A DNA stretch of 64,000 nucleotides from Symbiodinium natans (taxonomy: Eukaryota > Sar > Dinophyceae > Suessiales > Symbiodiniaceae). The stretch lies in NCBI GenBank assembly GCA_905221605.1, contig CAJNDS010002435.1, positions 779,277-843,276 of the forward strand, given 5' to 3'. Made by a program: the position numbers and the translations under genes. Shown in pieces: positions 23,120 through 35,482 of this stretch. Numbering within the stretch: the stretch's first letter is position 1; every line of letters begins with the position of its first letter. The notes below the pieces were generated by a model. The model was not told the DNA's origin, ran no database searches, and was given only the letters and a program-made list of their open reading frames with translations.

Positions 23120-26100
23120 GTGGACGCAGTCCCGGCATCCTTTGACTGCGGAATGCGCAAGCTGGCCTACCAGTATGGCAAGAAGCCGCGCGGCACGACC
23201 TCTGTGGTAGCTTAGCATTCTGGACTTTCGGATAGAGAAGTCTACAGTAGTTAGATGCCATCTATCTTCGGACGTTCTATGGAGCGTTGCTTGAGCTTCT
23301 GCTGTCGACGGACATTACAGTCTGACATGATGCATGATGTGTGCCAGTGCTGGGAGCCAGTGCCCTGGCCACCTCAGGACCGAGTCTGCTTATCAGGCTT
23401 TCACTCCTTCCAGTAGAACTCTACTCAAGTAACCCCCTGCAAACCCTGCCTCTAAACCCACAGATGCCCCGAGCATGAGCATCGTAACAGCCCTCTCTCA
23501 AGGCTGATTCCGCGCATGGGCTCCTTTGAGCCTTGGCACGCTGAGGGCTTCGGAGCTTCGGAGCTTCGGGGAATCTGAGACGTTGCACTCGGCACTCCTG
23601 AAGACGGTCTTGTGGGTTCTTCGGATCTTGCACCTGACATCGATCCCCGGCTTCGAGGGGCAACCCGCGTCGGGCTCAGAGACGGCTTTATCTAGGAACA
23701 GGATGGAACAAGGTTGAGTGAGTGCGAGTGGACCTTCAGGTCCAGTAGCTCCGGTGAGATTTTTGAAGCCTCGGCGCCGCAAAGGAGAGTCTGTACTACG
23801 CACTGGACTTGAACAGCCCCGACTGCCACACTGCCCTTGAAGGCCCTTATCACCGCATCAATCGGCTCATGCTCCAGGTTTCTGCTTGTTGGAGGCATCA
23901 GTTGGGTTTAGAAATATCTGGCTCGAAAACCCCTTTGCTGCAAGCCTTGCATAGTTGTTTTCCTCCTCCTCCAAGTCTTTTCAGTACGCCCCTGTATACC
24001 GTGGTACGGGCAAGACACGGCTTGCCACATGGCCCAAGTGCCCGTTTCCCGCAGCACCCTTGCAGGAGGGAAGCAATCTGCCGGTCCAGAGACGAAGCTG
24101 CCCACAAAGGCGGTCTTCGTGGCCGTCGATGGGAGGCTGCTGACGGTCAAGGGGTGTGCAACCCGCACCGTCGGACTTTTCAAAACTTAAGAGTGGCCCA
24201 TGAAAACCTGTCATGCTTGGAACTGACGAATGCGAACTCATGGTGAATCTGCTTCCGAACCGACGACAGCCTTCGCGAAACCTGAAGCCGCCAAGGGCTA
24301 AACATAGCTAGGCCCAGCGCAGCTCCCGGAAAGCAGTCTAAGCCATATACCCACAGCCCTGAACCCTAAGCCCTCACCGACAAACTAAGCCCCGAGGGAA
24401 GATGGAGACGGGTCCGTGGCCCGGCCGCTGAAGTCGCTGCAGGCGCACACGTCTTCAGGGGTTCCATAAACTGGATGAGAGTATTTGGGGGGGTAAAATG
24501 GGGTACCCCAGTTTTGGGAAGATACTTCGCCAAAAGTGAAAGGTGGGCGCTCTTCAGGGCTACAGGGAGCAGGGAACACCTCCATCGGCTCTCGCTTGGC
24601 AGACTTAGGGCATGGCCACATCCCAGCCCACAGCCGAGAATTCGAGGTTAGCTACGGTCCTTGTAGTTTACCCCGGAGATGTCGACCTGAGCCCCAAAAG
24701 CATGTTCGCGAATAGCTGCTGACGGCGCAAGGTGGCAGCTGATCAGGCAGCCCGCCAAGGCTGAGGGAGTTTCGTCCCGCATTTAAAATTGACCTACTCG
24801 ACCTACACGCTTGATGCAAAATAGACACACATGATCCCGCACCTTCAACTGTGTCACGGGCCATCATGGGACTCTCAGCCAACAAGCCTTCACTGCGTGC
24901 CGCGCCGCATATTGATTCTCTTGGAAACCGGAAACATGGTTTTGTTTCAAGTACAAGATCACGACATCTTAACACACCTAAACCTAAAACATGTCGAGGC
25001 GTGCGTGAGCCAGGGACCCTATACTGTAGGCTTTCCACGGAGTAAGCAGACTCTGACCTGCGGGATCGAAGGTTCCGAATGTTGCTATGGAGTGCAAGTT
25101 AGATAGAGTCAAGATGACTGGAAAGGAGGGCGACCTGGGTTTCATCTTGCATGGTCTCGGAGGGGACTCACGCTGGCTTTGATCTTCATCTACTGACGCT
25201 GCCGGGGGCTGTTTGTTTTGGGCTCCTGAAGAATGGCAGAACTATCTGAGACTATCTGAGTTAATTGACCGGGAAGGTGCTGCGCTGGTTCTACGGGCTG
25301 GAACGCACTTCCTGGAGCCTTCTTGAGTGGGTTTGCAAGTCTCGCTTATGACCTGAATTGCGTGAGCCCCCGACTAGTGTGTCTACAGTGAGTTTCGGCT
25401 GCAATGCGCCGTTGGCGGTGCAAGCGGAGTCTAGGTACATGTGGTACACGGTCCCACTCCCTAATCCGGGACCTCGCATCCTACACGCATTGTCTGGCTA
25501 GTTCGTTCTAAAGGAATACCCCCAAAAAGACCCCCAGGCCCCTTGAGACACAAGAAGCCCATGAAAACCAGAGGACACGACCCTTCACTTGGGACCGAAG
25601 CACTCTGGGCCGCTTGGGAGCGATAAACAGCAGACCGTTTTTTTGAGGACACTGAGACCCCACGTAACTATGGTTAGGGTTATGGTGAGTTTGGCATCAT
25701 CCGTCTTGGTAACATGTGCAGGCTTGTCATCATGTCCTACCCTGGCGAGCGAGTTGAAATATCTGGAGGGAAGAAGCTTCAGGCGGGAGGCATTCTAGAA
25801 AAAGCTTGCGCAGCTCTAGATACCCGGGATGCCGGCATATTCAGGCAGTTTCTAGGGCGATTTCTTTTGACAAATCGGAGGTCTCCTGGAAGCCCTACAA
25901 CGTCAGCGGAGCCAATATTTGGGTTTCCGATGTATCCGGATTTGAGGAGATGCCCTCTCTCCACATCAATGGTGTTCGTGCCACTCGAGCGAGATATCCA
26001 AACATGCCGCAGGGGATCGAGGCGTCGTGCGGGTATGGTTGCATGATTGATGGTGGTAAGGGCAAGTGGACACCTCCGGACTTCCAGAGATATGGCAATG

Positions 26101-29100
26101 TCTCCTTCTATACTGACAAGACGCCTCGGCACTACAGGAACACCACACATGACTGGTTCAATGAGTACATGATCGGTGTCGGTGGGCTCTGCAGTGTCTA
26201 TGATCCTCCCGTCTCCTACTGGTGCTCTGAACACCCTTCTGGAGGCGGGGCCTTTGCATTCCGAACCCCCTCGGGCTTGAGCTATGACTTCCCAAATGGG
26301 CCATACAAGCATGCTGAGGATGCCCGTTTGTTCGTTTGGCGTCCAGCCAGGTGGGCCAACTGGATGTTTGATGTGGCGAAGTATGATTCCACCACACAAA
26401 ACTTCACCTTCGGTCGCGGGGGGAATCAGGGTGCCAGAGGTGAGAACTCTGGAGGCGACTTCTTCATTGAGAACGTCATGGAGGAGTTGGACTATCCCGG
26501 GGAGTTTTTCTTTGACAAGCACGCGCAGAAGCTGTACCTGTATCACAACGGGACTGGTGCCCCGCCTGCTGATGCCGCGTATGTTGCGCCCCAGCTGCAG
26601 GTTCTGGTAAACTTGACTGGCACCCAATGGACGCTTGGATGTTGTTTCAGAAGCCGTCATGTCATATTTACCTTACGACCACAATAGAATAGCAACGCTT
26701 CCTCGGCAACGTCTGCAGTGACTCCAGTGCAACTTAGGAAACCCGTCAAGGACATCAAAGTGCATGGGATTCAGTTCAGCGCGGCGGCCCCCACATACAT
26801 GATGCCCCATGGCGTGCCTTCTGCTGGCGACTGGGCGTTGGATCGCTATTCGGCTCTTTTCCTACAAGGAACAGAGGGCACTCTCATTGACACTTGCGTC
26901 TTCGATCGCCTGGAAGGCAATGCCGTCATGGTTTCGGGCTACAACCGCGACGCCACTATTCAGAACAGTGATTTCTCGTACCTTGGAGGGAACGCCGTGG
27001 CAGCTTGGGGGTGCCTCGACACGGAATGGATCCTTCAGCCTTTTTTTGGTTTTGTTTGACTTGAATTTCTGAAGGAGTCAGGAGGGATGGTTGCGTCTCA
27101 AGCGCAACACGCCACCGCAACGCCCTCCGAGCTGCCCAGGTACACCAACGAAACTCGGACCGATCGGGGTCGACCAGGCATCGAACTGATGAATTCGCCA
27201 GCGGCCGGTGTGGACGGCACGGACCCGGCGGTTGTGATGTGTCTGTGCATGTTTTTTTCTTGTTGTTTTCTCCAATCTTCTCCAGTGCTGAGGCATGTTG
27301 AGGCTGACATTGGGGCGTTTGGTCAGTCAGCCAATGCGTCAATAAGAAGATATAATTTAAGCAGTGATCTAGCTCACACTTGAAACGCCCTCAACCTGTC
27401 AGACCTATCACAGTGAGACTCGGCGGGTTCGACCCTCGACTCACTGCTGCTGTTGCAAAGAGCCCAGCAAGTACAGGCTTCCTTGGTTCGTAAGTTCGTA
27501 AGACTTTGTAAACGAACCCAGGGGTGGCCAGACCCAACTGCTCCCAACAACCTCTCGTCAATGGCCTCTTGTGTAAAGAGTTCGTCGGGTGGTCGGCGGG
27601 TATTGACTGCTCCCCGAAATGTTGCGCTCGCTTGGGGTTCAGGATGGCGAGCATCCGCTGCGCACGACCGTTCAAAACTGCACGGCCCGTGGCTTGGCCT
27701 GGCACCAAACAGAGCCTAGATGCCCGTATATCAAGGTTTTCACGATGCAAGGGCCAGGTAAGCAAGAGAGCACGCCGTGACGATCTTTGTCGCAGTCTGC
27801 AAGAAAGGCCTGAAGGGCACATGTTCCGAGGTGTTCTGCTTGGTCGGGCGTTTCAGGATCTATGGTTTTTGTCTTTGAACACCGGACAACCTCAACTGTG
27901 TTCATCCACATCTCAGAACCAGCCATGCCTGGGAAATCTTGTCTTTCGGCACGGGTGAATGGATGTATTGGAATTGTTACCTCCTTCCGACCTGGTTGTG
28001 ATTTTGTGGTCGGCTTGTCTGCGGTGCTGCTGCATTCAGGGTTGTAGGACGCGGCTTCGCCTCTTGGATTCGAGGGATGTGTGGACAAAGTGAACTGTTA
28101 GATTCTTTAGGTTGCGACCACTGCCGGAGGGCCTTGTGAGCATGAGCGTCGAAATCTGCCTACAAGTTTTCTAAATCAGTTCAGAGAATGCCATAGCCAG
28201 TCTAAATTCTACAAGCCTATAAGTCCTAAACGGACTCCAGGTGAGATTGGTCTCTATGAGCCACCAGTCTTTGCAGCAAGACTTTTCTGGAATGAGATGG
28301 TTATCGTTTAATCCTTAATTGCGGGCGTCAAGTTTTCGCAGTGACCAGCTTCTAGGCCGGACGTTTAACACAGGCAGGTGTGTAGCATAAATTAGCAGAA
28401 GGCATATCATAATAAACTCGAGTGTGTGGGTGCTTCGCTTGACTTATGCAAAGCCATTGCAAGGTGCTTTCGGTTCCTAGAAACATTATGCAGGTCGTTT
28501 GCTCATTGCGGGCCGACTCTGCGTCCCATGACTTTGAAGTATCTCTCTTGTTCCCCATCAATGGTCAGGCCCAGGCTCAGGTTAGTACCAAAAGATGGCC
28601 ATTTTTGTTGCGCAATCGTAGCTGCCAACTTGTCTGAAACAAGTTCTTCGTCATGTTAGTGGCCATGGGGTATCCAAAGCCTGCTTCCTCTTGGAGTTGA
28701 CTCTGCTTTCCACTCTTTGTTCATCCCATTCACGAGTTCCGCCTGCTGAACGCAGAACCAAGGAAACAGTCCAGTTTCTTCGTGCAGGCCAAGACTGCGC
28801 AGCCCGAACCCTGGTCGTGTTTTTTGTCGGTTTTGAGGGGGTTGGAGTCGCACTATCTCTCGCGCTCACCCTCTCTCATCTCCCTTCTCCTCCCCCTCTT
28901 CTCTTCTCCTCCCCCTCTCTGATCTCCTGTCTCCATCCCTCTCTCGCTCTCTTTTTCTCGCTGCATGCGCATACACACACACACACATCTGCGCCTGGAG
29001 CTCTTGTGGTTTGATACTTCGTGGCGGCGGCTGCCTGCTTCAGATGGCTCAGGGCATAGAGAGTTCGTCTCGGTGCCTTCAGCAATGAGGTCCTTTCCCT

Positions 29101-32100
29101 TGGCATGTCGCTACTTGTCAGAGGCGAGGGTCCACAACACATTCCTGGAGTTTCCAGAGGAAGAGGCAGCGGCAAGGTGCCTGCGGAAATGCAGCTCCGA
29201 GCCCCACTGGCTCACCCCAGCCAGCCCTTTAAGCCCTTGTGACCTAAGGCGTGTCGAAGAGCAGACTTCTCAGCCCCGGGACAGCGCTTTTGGCCACACT
29301 GGAGAGTCTTCGAGACAAGCTGGCAGTCATAGCAGCACAGGTGAAGAAGGAGATGCGCCACTGAAACCCACATTGGAGATGCACATGGCGGGACTCTGTC
29401 GGCCTTGCAGGTTTTTCGCAGTTCACGCGGCCTCCTGCAAGCACGGAGATGCCTGTTCCTTCTGCCACTTCTGCAGCCATGACGACGCCCTTTCGGATTG
29501 GCGAAAGGCAGGTTCCAATCTTGGGGCTTAAGTGGGGGCTTCAGGAGTATCTGCTAAGTAGCTTTACGACACTCTACAGTCTGTCTGTTTTTGACATGGC
29601 CTCTCTTGTATTCAACCCTCTTCTCAAACTGCAAGCCCACCGTGCACGCGGCGCAGCCCACAGGAGAAGCACATGACGCGCAAGCGCCGGCGCCAGCGAC
29701 GGCGAGAACAGTCTTCCGAGCGGGCTTGAGGCTGCTGCGCATACCGCCTCCGAGTGGACAAAAGACCCCACGGTGGCTGGTTTTGTCATGTTGAAGCCAA
29801 TTTTAAGACGTTTCACTCACAGCACAGAGAGCACAGAGAGCACAGAGAGCACAGAGAGCACAGAGAGCACAGAGAGCACAGGGCGAAGGCCAAATGCGCT
29901 TTTCGAGGCCCAGTTGCTGCCGAGGCGCAGAAGTCACAGTTCGATGGGCATCGCAGTACACAACCTGGTTGCGACAAAGCGCCTCGGTAGTTGAAAGAGT
30001 ACGAGTCAGTATTAGTTTAATGTTTCGGTTCGGCCCCGGAGCTCGCTTTCAGCATGAATCAGAAGCACAAAGTGTCGTGAAGCTCGCGCGGAATGCGAAC
30101 AGGGAGCTGAGCTCCAGACAAGCGGCCAGGACAGCGGAAGCAACCTTTGTTTGAATCTTCGACGGCGTCGATGAAGCCATATCCCAGCCCAGCCCTAAAC
30201 TCGAGGACCCTAGCCTTATGCGACGGAAGCCTCAATACAGTAGCCGAACAGACCACATTTGTAAAGCCCTTCCAGCACGAAGCCAGATACGGTCCTAGGA
30301 GGATGGTCATGGTAGAGGTTTCGTAGTGTCATAGCTTGGAGCGGTTTGCAGCCTCCAGCTGCAATGGTAACGGTATGAGGTACTCGTCGAATTGTCGGGA
30401 AGGATATCATGTGAACCCCGTTCCCCAAAAGACTTGAAAGAGACCCCTGCGGTCGGCGGCGCCACCGGGCATCTCCGCAACTGGATTAGCCTCAGTCAGG
30501 TCTGCCATGGTCTGCCTGACCAGGACTTCTCGATAATACAAAAATGTTGCAGTCTCTGCTTGTGGAAGCAGAAGTGTCGTTCAGACGCCCGAATTCAGTA
30601 AGCTGTACAGCTATTGTTGTGTCGTGTAGACACTGCATGTTCACGCCATCACGCGGTTGTCTTCAGGGCTGCGCTGTTCTACTGGAAGCTAGGTGTTGTC
30701 CATCCAGTGCCCGCGAGACACCCGCGATGAGACGTTTTTTTGGACACATTCGACTTGCAGTCGTGTGGAAACAGATGCGTTGCCTTAACAGCACGTTGGA
30801 TCCTAGAGACTGTCCGAAGGGCACGGGGCCCTAATGAAGCATCTGTTTGTCCCTCTCAAGACCCGTCGTTGACTACAGGCAGGTCGGCCCCTATCCCATC
30901 AATCAGGTCAAGGGTGCTCTCCAACGTGTTCTTCAATGGTCCTCGTGCAGGAATCAACATGAACGATGGCGTCTGGGCTGTTGTCAGTCCTGTGCATCAA
31001 GAAAGCAGTCGAGATCAGTTCATCCGGACATCTAATCTAGACTTTAGACTTTAGACAGAGCGACAACGTTGTTTCAAGCAAATGACAACACGTAGAACCC
31101 TTTATTCTGCTCGCCGGCTTCTGCCTGTATTTCCGTAGGCCGGAGCGCCTTGTCCTTCCAGGTTTTCCTAAAGCCTGCCAGAGAAGTGCGGCCCCAAATG
31201 CCTGCCAAGGAAGCTGGGTTTTGACACAGGTTACAGGTGAGAATTCGTCCGGAAGCCCTGAAATCCTCGATGCTTGCATACGTTTGCTTTTTTTTTTTTT
31301 CTGTATCACTGCTGTTTGAGGAGGCTGTTGCGCACGTCGCTCCAGATCTGTCAGAAGTTTCTTTTCGTCAGCCTCGTCTCATGGCGGAAAACGGGCAGTC
31401 CCAATTCTCAATGGCTGAATGGCTGGCTCGACCCTCTACTTGCATGTCAACTCTCAACCGGCATTACTTCGCCCCCCACAACGACCTCAAGCACAAGTCG
31501 CAAGCCCAGGCTTTGGCGGAGGAGACGAGATCGCCTTCAACTTGGTGCATCGTCCCAAACTCCAGGGATCGGGTTGCGGCGCGTCGGTTTAGGGGGCAGA
31601 GTTTGGCCCAGAGTCTAGTGCGCGTCTGCTTGACACCATGCAAGGTATGTTCAGCTACAAACCCTTTTTCAAGCACGGCAGAGCTTCGGGTCGAGGAACC
31701 CGAAGCCTGTTCAACCCCAACAGCCATGCCCCGCGTATCTCCGAGATGCCCGATTTTGAGCCCCCAATCCCAGCAGTGATGCCCCGCAGCGTGGATGTGG
31801 AGGTGTTCTCCACATGCCGGGAGAGCGGGGACCATGGACCTTTCAACAGCTGGGATCGGCAGCCCTTCCTGACCACCGTGCGAACGGGCGAGCTCCGGCG
31901 TGACTTTTGAGGGTTTTCTTTGGGCATCTTGTAAAGGGGCGTAGTAGAGGGCTTTCAGGGCCGGTTTTCGGGAAAACATCAGTGGCAAGGAAGTGCACGT
32001 AACAACAGCGCTCTTTGTGACTTGCAACTCGCAGCCCGCATGACAGCAAGCCAGAGAATCTTCAAAGGAGACTAGTTAAACGATTCTCCGGCAGGCAGAA

Positions 32101-35100
32101 CATATGATGTAGGGATCAGCCCCGAGACTCCTGCACCAAGGGGTGCTTGCCAAGTCGGCCAGCTGCGTAGCTTTCTTGTAGGTCAGATGGAGCGGTCTAA
32201 CGTTCAAACTCCGTCCAGCTAAGCCGGAAATCCTCAACTCACTAAGACGAGCGGTGTATGCGATGCAAAAACGGAAATAAGGCCGAGAAAGGGGGGGTGG
32301 GGCGAAATTGCATGGGACCGTGGCCGCCGAAGCATGGGGATGTTGTTGCGGAAGCACATCTGCGCGGAAGCTTCCGTGGAAGAGGTACTTTGTGTATGCA
32401 CTGTGTATCTACCTATGTATATACATACATACATACATACATACATACATACATACATACATACATACATACATACATACACACACACATACATACATAC
32501 ATACATACATACATACATACATACATACATACATACATACATACATACACACATACATATGTAGATACAGATAAATAGTTGCAATATATATATATATATA
32601 CATATACAAATATATGAATATGAATATGAATATTAAGAATATGTACTGCTGCAACATGGTTGTTATTGTAGCAAGCACTAAATTCAGCTGATGAGCAACC
32701 CTCCATCGAGCCTCGAAAAGCGGCAAAAGGGGGGGGGAGGGAAGGCTCAAAACCAGTCGCCGTGTGAAACCAGCGTAGCCCTGAACCCTCCACCTTGCCA
32801 CTTTGGACCGTTCCGGCGTGTTCCGGTTTACACTGTACAAAGATGCTCGCGGAAGCAAGTTCTCACGAAATGGGCTCGCGGAAGCGTTTGCGGAAGCGTC
32901 TGTGGAAGCGTTTGCGGAAGCGTTCGCGGAAGCGATCGCGGAAGCATGCCCCCTGGGCCAGAGAACCAGCGACCGGTACTCGCGGAAGGACTGCGGAAGG
33001 GATCCGCGCAAAGATGCCTTTGTTTCAAGTAAAACCATACAGAAAAAACACCGCTCAGATGAGATCTTGCCTTCGTCCGAGGAGCCCTCCATGATCATGC
33101 AGTGGCGTGAGATTCACCACAACTTTTTCATCGACAATTATTCTCCCCAGGCGCCACTGATAGTTGCGGTTTGCAGGGGTCAGGAAATTGTAGGACTGTT
33201 GTGATCATCAAGTACAGTCTTACAATAACCATGTTTTGTTGTTGCAGAAGTGAAATCCGTGTTCACGTGTACGGAGTCTTGGGCTACACCTGTCAAGTGT
33301 TGTTTCTGAGGTTTCGATAATGTGCAGCGAAAGCCCTGGGCCTTCGAGCACCAGGAAGTTGTCCTGGGCACGCGCTGCTGAGTTTTTTTGTGCACGCGCA
33401 TAACAAGCAGCGGCATATTTTCATGAAAGGCCCCCAAGGCTGCAGAAGGGCTCTGGGAGCTTCGCCGCCAGAGCCGTCTCATGGCCTGGGCACTAGTTCG
33501 GGTTCAAAGAAAGACGGCATTCGATAAGGTGCTAAAGCATTACAAAGCAGGAGGGTGTCGACAACGACGACGGCAGCTGCTACTACAAGACCCACGACAA
33601 CTTCCTAGTCTACGGTGAACGAGCCCGGCTCTGAGCCCGCTGTTCCCATAATTGTGGAATAACAAATTGAATAAATATCACGAAAGCTAGCGTAGCTAGG
33701 CTTGAGATGAGTCTCTGGGGGCCGGACAAAAACCGTCAGAGTTGCGAAAAGATTGGCAATTTTGAAGACAAGGCGGGGGTCAATATTGAATGGTTCACAG
33801 GATTTGGGTGGCGGTCAGCATTGAACGATCCAATAATGGGGTGTCAATATTGAAGGTTCCAATACGAGCTTTGGGTACCACATACTTGAGTCCCGAGCTA
33901 TGGATCGCGGTCTGTACGAGCGCTCTTCGTACGACGTCTTTCTCAAAGCGTGTTCGAGAGAGCTCTGCGGACCTGAATCGCAGTGCGTGTTGCTCAAAAT
34001 AGTGTTTGTAGTGTAATATCACATAGCGTGCGAGTGCTTCTTTTCCGCAGATATGGGACAATCATCTAGCACTAGGCAGTAGATTCTGTACTTGCCTGAG
34101 GGGACTTTATTAAGTTCTGGCCAACTTTTTCTAGCGAACCGATGATGTTAAATCCAGTCAATTTGTGCATGACTCCCCACCCCAGAATGTCGAAACCAAC
34201 TTCAATGACCCCACGAGCCCGAAACTATCAACCATCCTCAGCTCCTAAACCCATGAAAAGTTGGTCCAGGCCATGAAAAACGACTTCGGTGGGCATGACA
34301 ACCACCACTACGACAATGTGGATGCCTACGCCATTTGGACAGCATTAGAAGAAGTTATCTCTCAATACGCCTAGCCCCTGTATCTAGAGCTGAGGGTACG
34401 TACCTTTTGGAGGATAGAATGCAAAAGTGTTTGCAAGGCCATCATGCCTGGATCCCATCCCATTCCATCCCGTTCAAGCAAAGGTGGGCGAGGCCTTGGG
34501 CGTGTGCGACACCATCGAAGGGCATGAAGATTACTTTTACGGCCGCTGGGTCGCTTCAGATCATTCAGATCTTCAGGAGAGTTGCAGGGGAGTTGCAGGA
34601 GTTGCACTAGCAAAGGCGTTTGCTGAAGACCTGCCTCATCCTCCCGCAGCTTGCCCCAATACGATGACGACCCACCTATGCCAGCAGCTCTCGTTACGCA
34701 TTCATTCGATAGCAACATCATGACTCATTGAGCACGCAAGAAAAGGCAACTACGTGGTTATGACCTCGGACACCGTGGGCACATGTCTGGGCGATCGCAT
34801 GTGTCTTGGTGCTTGAGATTTCGCAAATCTCCTCCGCATGTGCCTGCACCAAGACGATGCTGCCGTCACGCGGGGTTGCCCCAACTGCAGCATCTGATTG
34901 TCACCCGAGCCGGGGGAGGGGGTGGCGGGAGCAGGGCTCGTGATCCGGACCTTGAAAACGCTTGTGACATGCTTATTGCGCAGGTGTGCGCTAACATTAT
35001 GCCACAGTTTTTCGCACATGTAAATGTGAAGAGTGTAGAACATCTCCACACGCCATCCGCTGAAAACCCATGGAGGAATGGGGACGTGTCTTAAAGGACT

Positions 35101-35482
35101 GACGAGGCCTAGATTGCGGAAAGCACTTGCAGCTGTGTGTTCAAGATTCGGCGTTTGTTGGGAAGTGTGGGGAATGGGGAAGTTCTCCTGTGCCCTGAGC
35201 CTAAGCTTCCAAATCCCAGGCATGACAATCGCTATTTCACACCTTCGGGGAAGCTTCACGCAGGCTGCGGGGGCTTTGGCGGGACGGTGGCTCGTCGGCA
35301 CTGCAGCGAACTGTTCCACAAGACCGGCTTAGTGTCCAGGTCCTGGTGAATACTCAATGTAGTGTACATCGAGCAGGCTCCTTCATGCCTCTCAGGTCAG
35401 CAAAACGCCAGGTGACGATGCCATCCTTAATGAGGCCAGGAAGAAGCTCGGGCTCGCCAGGGAGGTGCAGATCGTTATCTGA
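23120..35482 (+). CDS. Right-handed beta-helix repeat protein, multi-exon
   Basis: Large protein of the right-handed parallel beta-helix type (Pfam Beta_helix-like), a family I know from dinoflagellate gene sets. Its substrate is unknown and it is probably secreted or on the surface. Exons with key residues: 23120-23203 (SFDCGMRKLAYQYG), 23785-23832 (ESLYYALDLNSPDC), 24110-24130 (AVFVAVDG), 25276-25318 (LVLRAGTHFLE), 25722-25780 (SYPGERVEISGGKK), 25881-26627 (WKPYNVSGANIW; PSLHINGVRATRARYPN), 26719-27010 (HGVPSAGDWALDRYSALF; GNAVMVSGYN), 27140-27220 (YTNETRTDRGRPGIEL), about 27283-27325 (RHVEADIGAFGQ), 30907-30968 (NVFFNGPRAGINMND), 31510-31544 (FGGGDEIAFNL), 31803-31889 (CRESGDHGPFNSWDRQPF), 33082-33150 (MQWREIHHNFFIDNYSPQ), 33551-33616 (DNDDGSCYYKTHDNFLVYG), 34270-34329 (KNDFGGHDNHHYDNV), 34484-34541 (EALGVCDTIEGHEDYFY), 34746-34785 (NYVVMTSDTVG), 35220-35280 (HDNRYFTPSGK) and 35396-35482 (TPGDDAILNEARKKLGLA, stop). 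All joins followed are in frame. A few exons are probably still missing (27.3-30.9 and 34.8-35.2 kb). Confidence 0.85.
28853..28960. repeat. Polypyrimidine (TC-rich) tract
   Basis: A pyrimidine-rich block of more than 100 bp ending in a (CA)n run at 28974-28986. It lies about 120 bp before the ATG of the CCCH gene, where a spliced-leader trans-splice acceptor would need such a tract. That role is inference. Confidence 0.6.
29085..29729 (+). CDS. CCCH zinc-finger protein nested in a beta-helix intron
   Basis: Exon 1 (29085-29486) starts MRSFPLACRYLSEARVHNTF and continues LEFPEEEAAARCLRKCSS, a Ser/Glu-rich middle, then GLCRPCRFFAVHAASC and KHGDACSFCHFCSHDD. The spacing C-x9-C-x5-C-x3-H is a CCCH zinc finger, a fold that usually binds RNA. 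A GC donor follows (29487) and the acceptor at 29662-29663 joins exon 2 (29664-29729), EKHMTRKRRRQRRREQ then SSERA and stop. The strongly basic tail after the finger matches a small dinoflagellate protein type with an N-terminal NTF-L-x-F-P motif and one CCCH finger. The ATG at 29085 is the first suitable one; the frame stays open to 28965. The gene lies between the beta-helix exons at 27.3 and 30.9 kb on the same strand. Likely about 155 residues. A cytosolic or nuclear RNA-binding role is inferred. Confidence 0.75.
29821..29880. repeat. 9-bp tandem repeat AGCACAGAG, 6.7 copies
   Basis: Six perfect copies and one partial copy directly follow the CCCH gene. In one frame the repeat reads Ser-Thr-Glu, but the frame has no supported start or splice sites, so I treat it as a non-coding minisatellite within the beta-helix intron. 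Confidence 0.9.
32421..32635. repeat. (CATA)n tetranucleotide array with (AC)n and (TA)n
   Basis: About 130 bp of near-perfect ATAC units, interrupted once by ACACACACAC at 32480-32489, followed by (TA)n at 32586-32600 and ATATGA units at 32611-32635. It sits in the intron between beta-helix exons at 31.8 and 33.1 kb and generates Tyr/Ile/His and Cys/Met/Tyr/Val chance frames. Confidence 0.95.
32873..32947. repeat. 12-bp tandem repeat (GCGGAAGCGTTT type)
   Basis: About six copies of GCGGAAGCGNNN with single-base variation. All three + frames stay open across it (Leu-Arg-Lys-Arg, Ala-Glu-Ala or Gly-Ser-Val repeats). It lies 130 bp before a beta-helix exon (33082) but in an intron by my exon map. 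Confidence 0.85.

Noticed and set aside
25779-26660. 293-codon open frame on the - strand
   Set aside because: It is the antisense shadow of the beta-helix exon at 25881-26627, which has family motifs on the + strand.
27420-27450. tRNA-like GGTTCGA arm
   Set aside because: No acceptor stem or D arm can be formed around it.
32234-32793. Cys/Met/Tyr/Val and Tyr/Ile/His/Thr repeat proteins
   Set aside because: Produced by the (CATA)n array in different frames on both strands.
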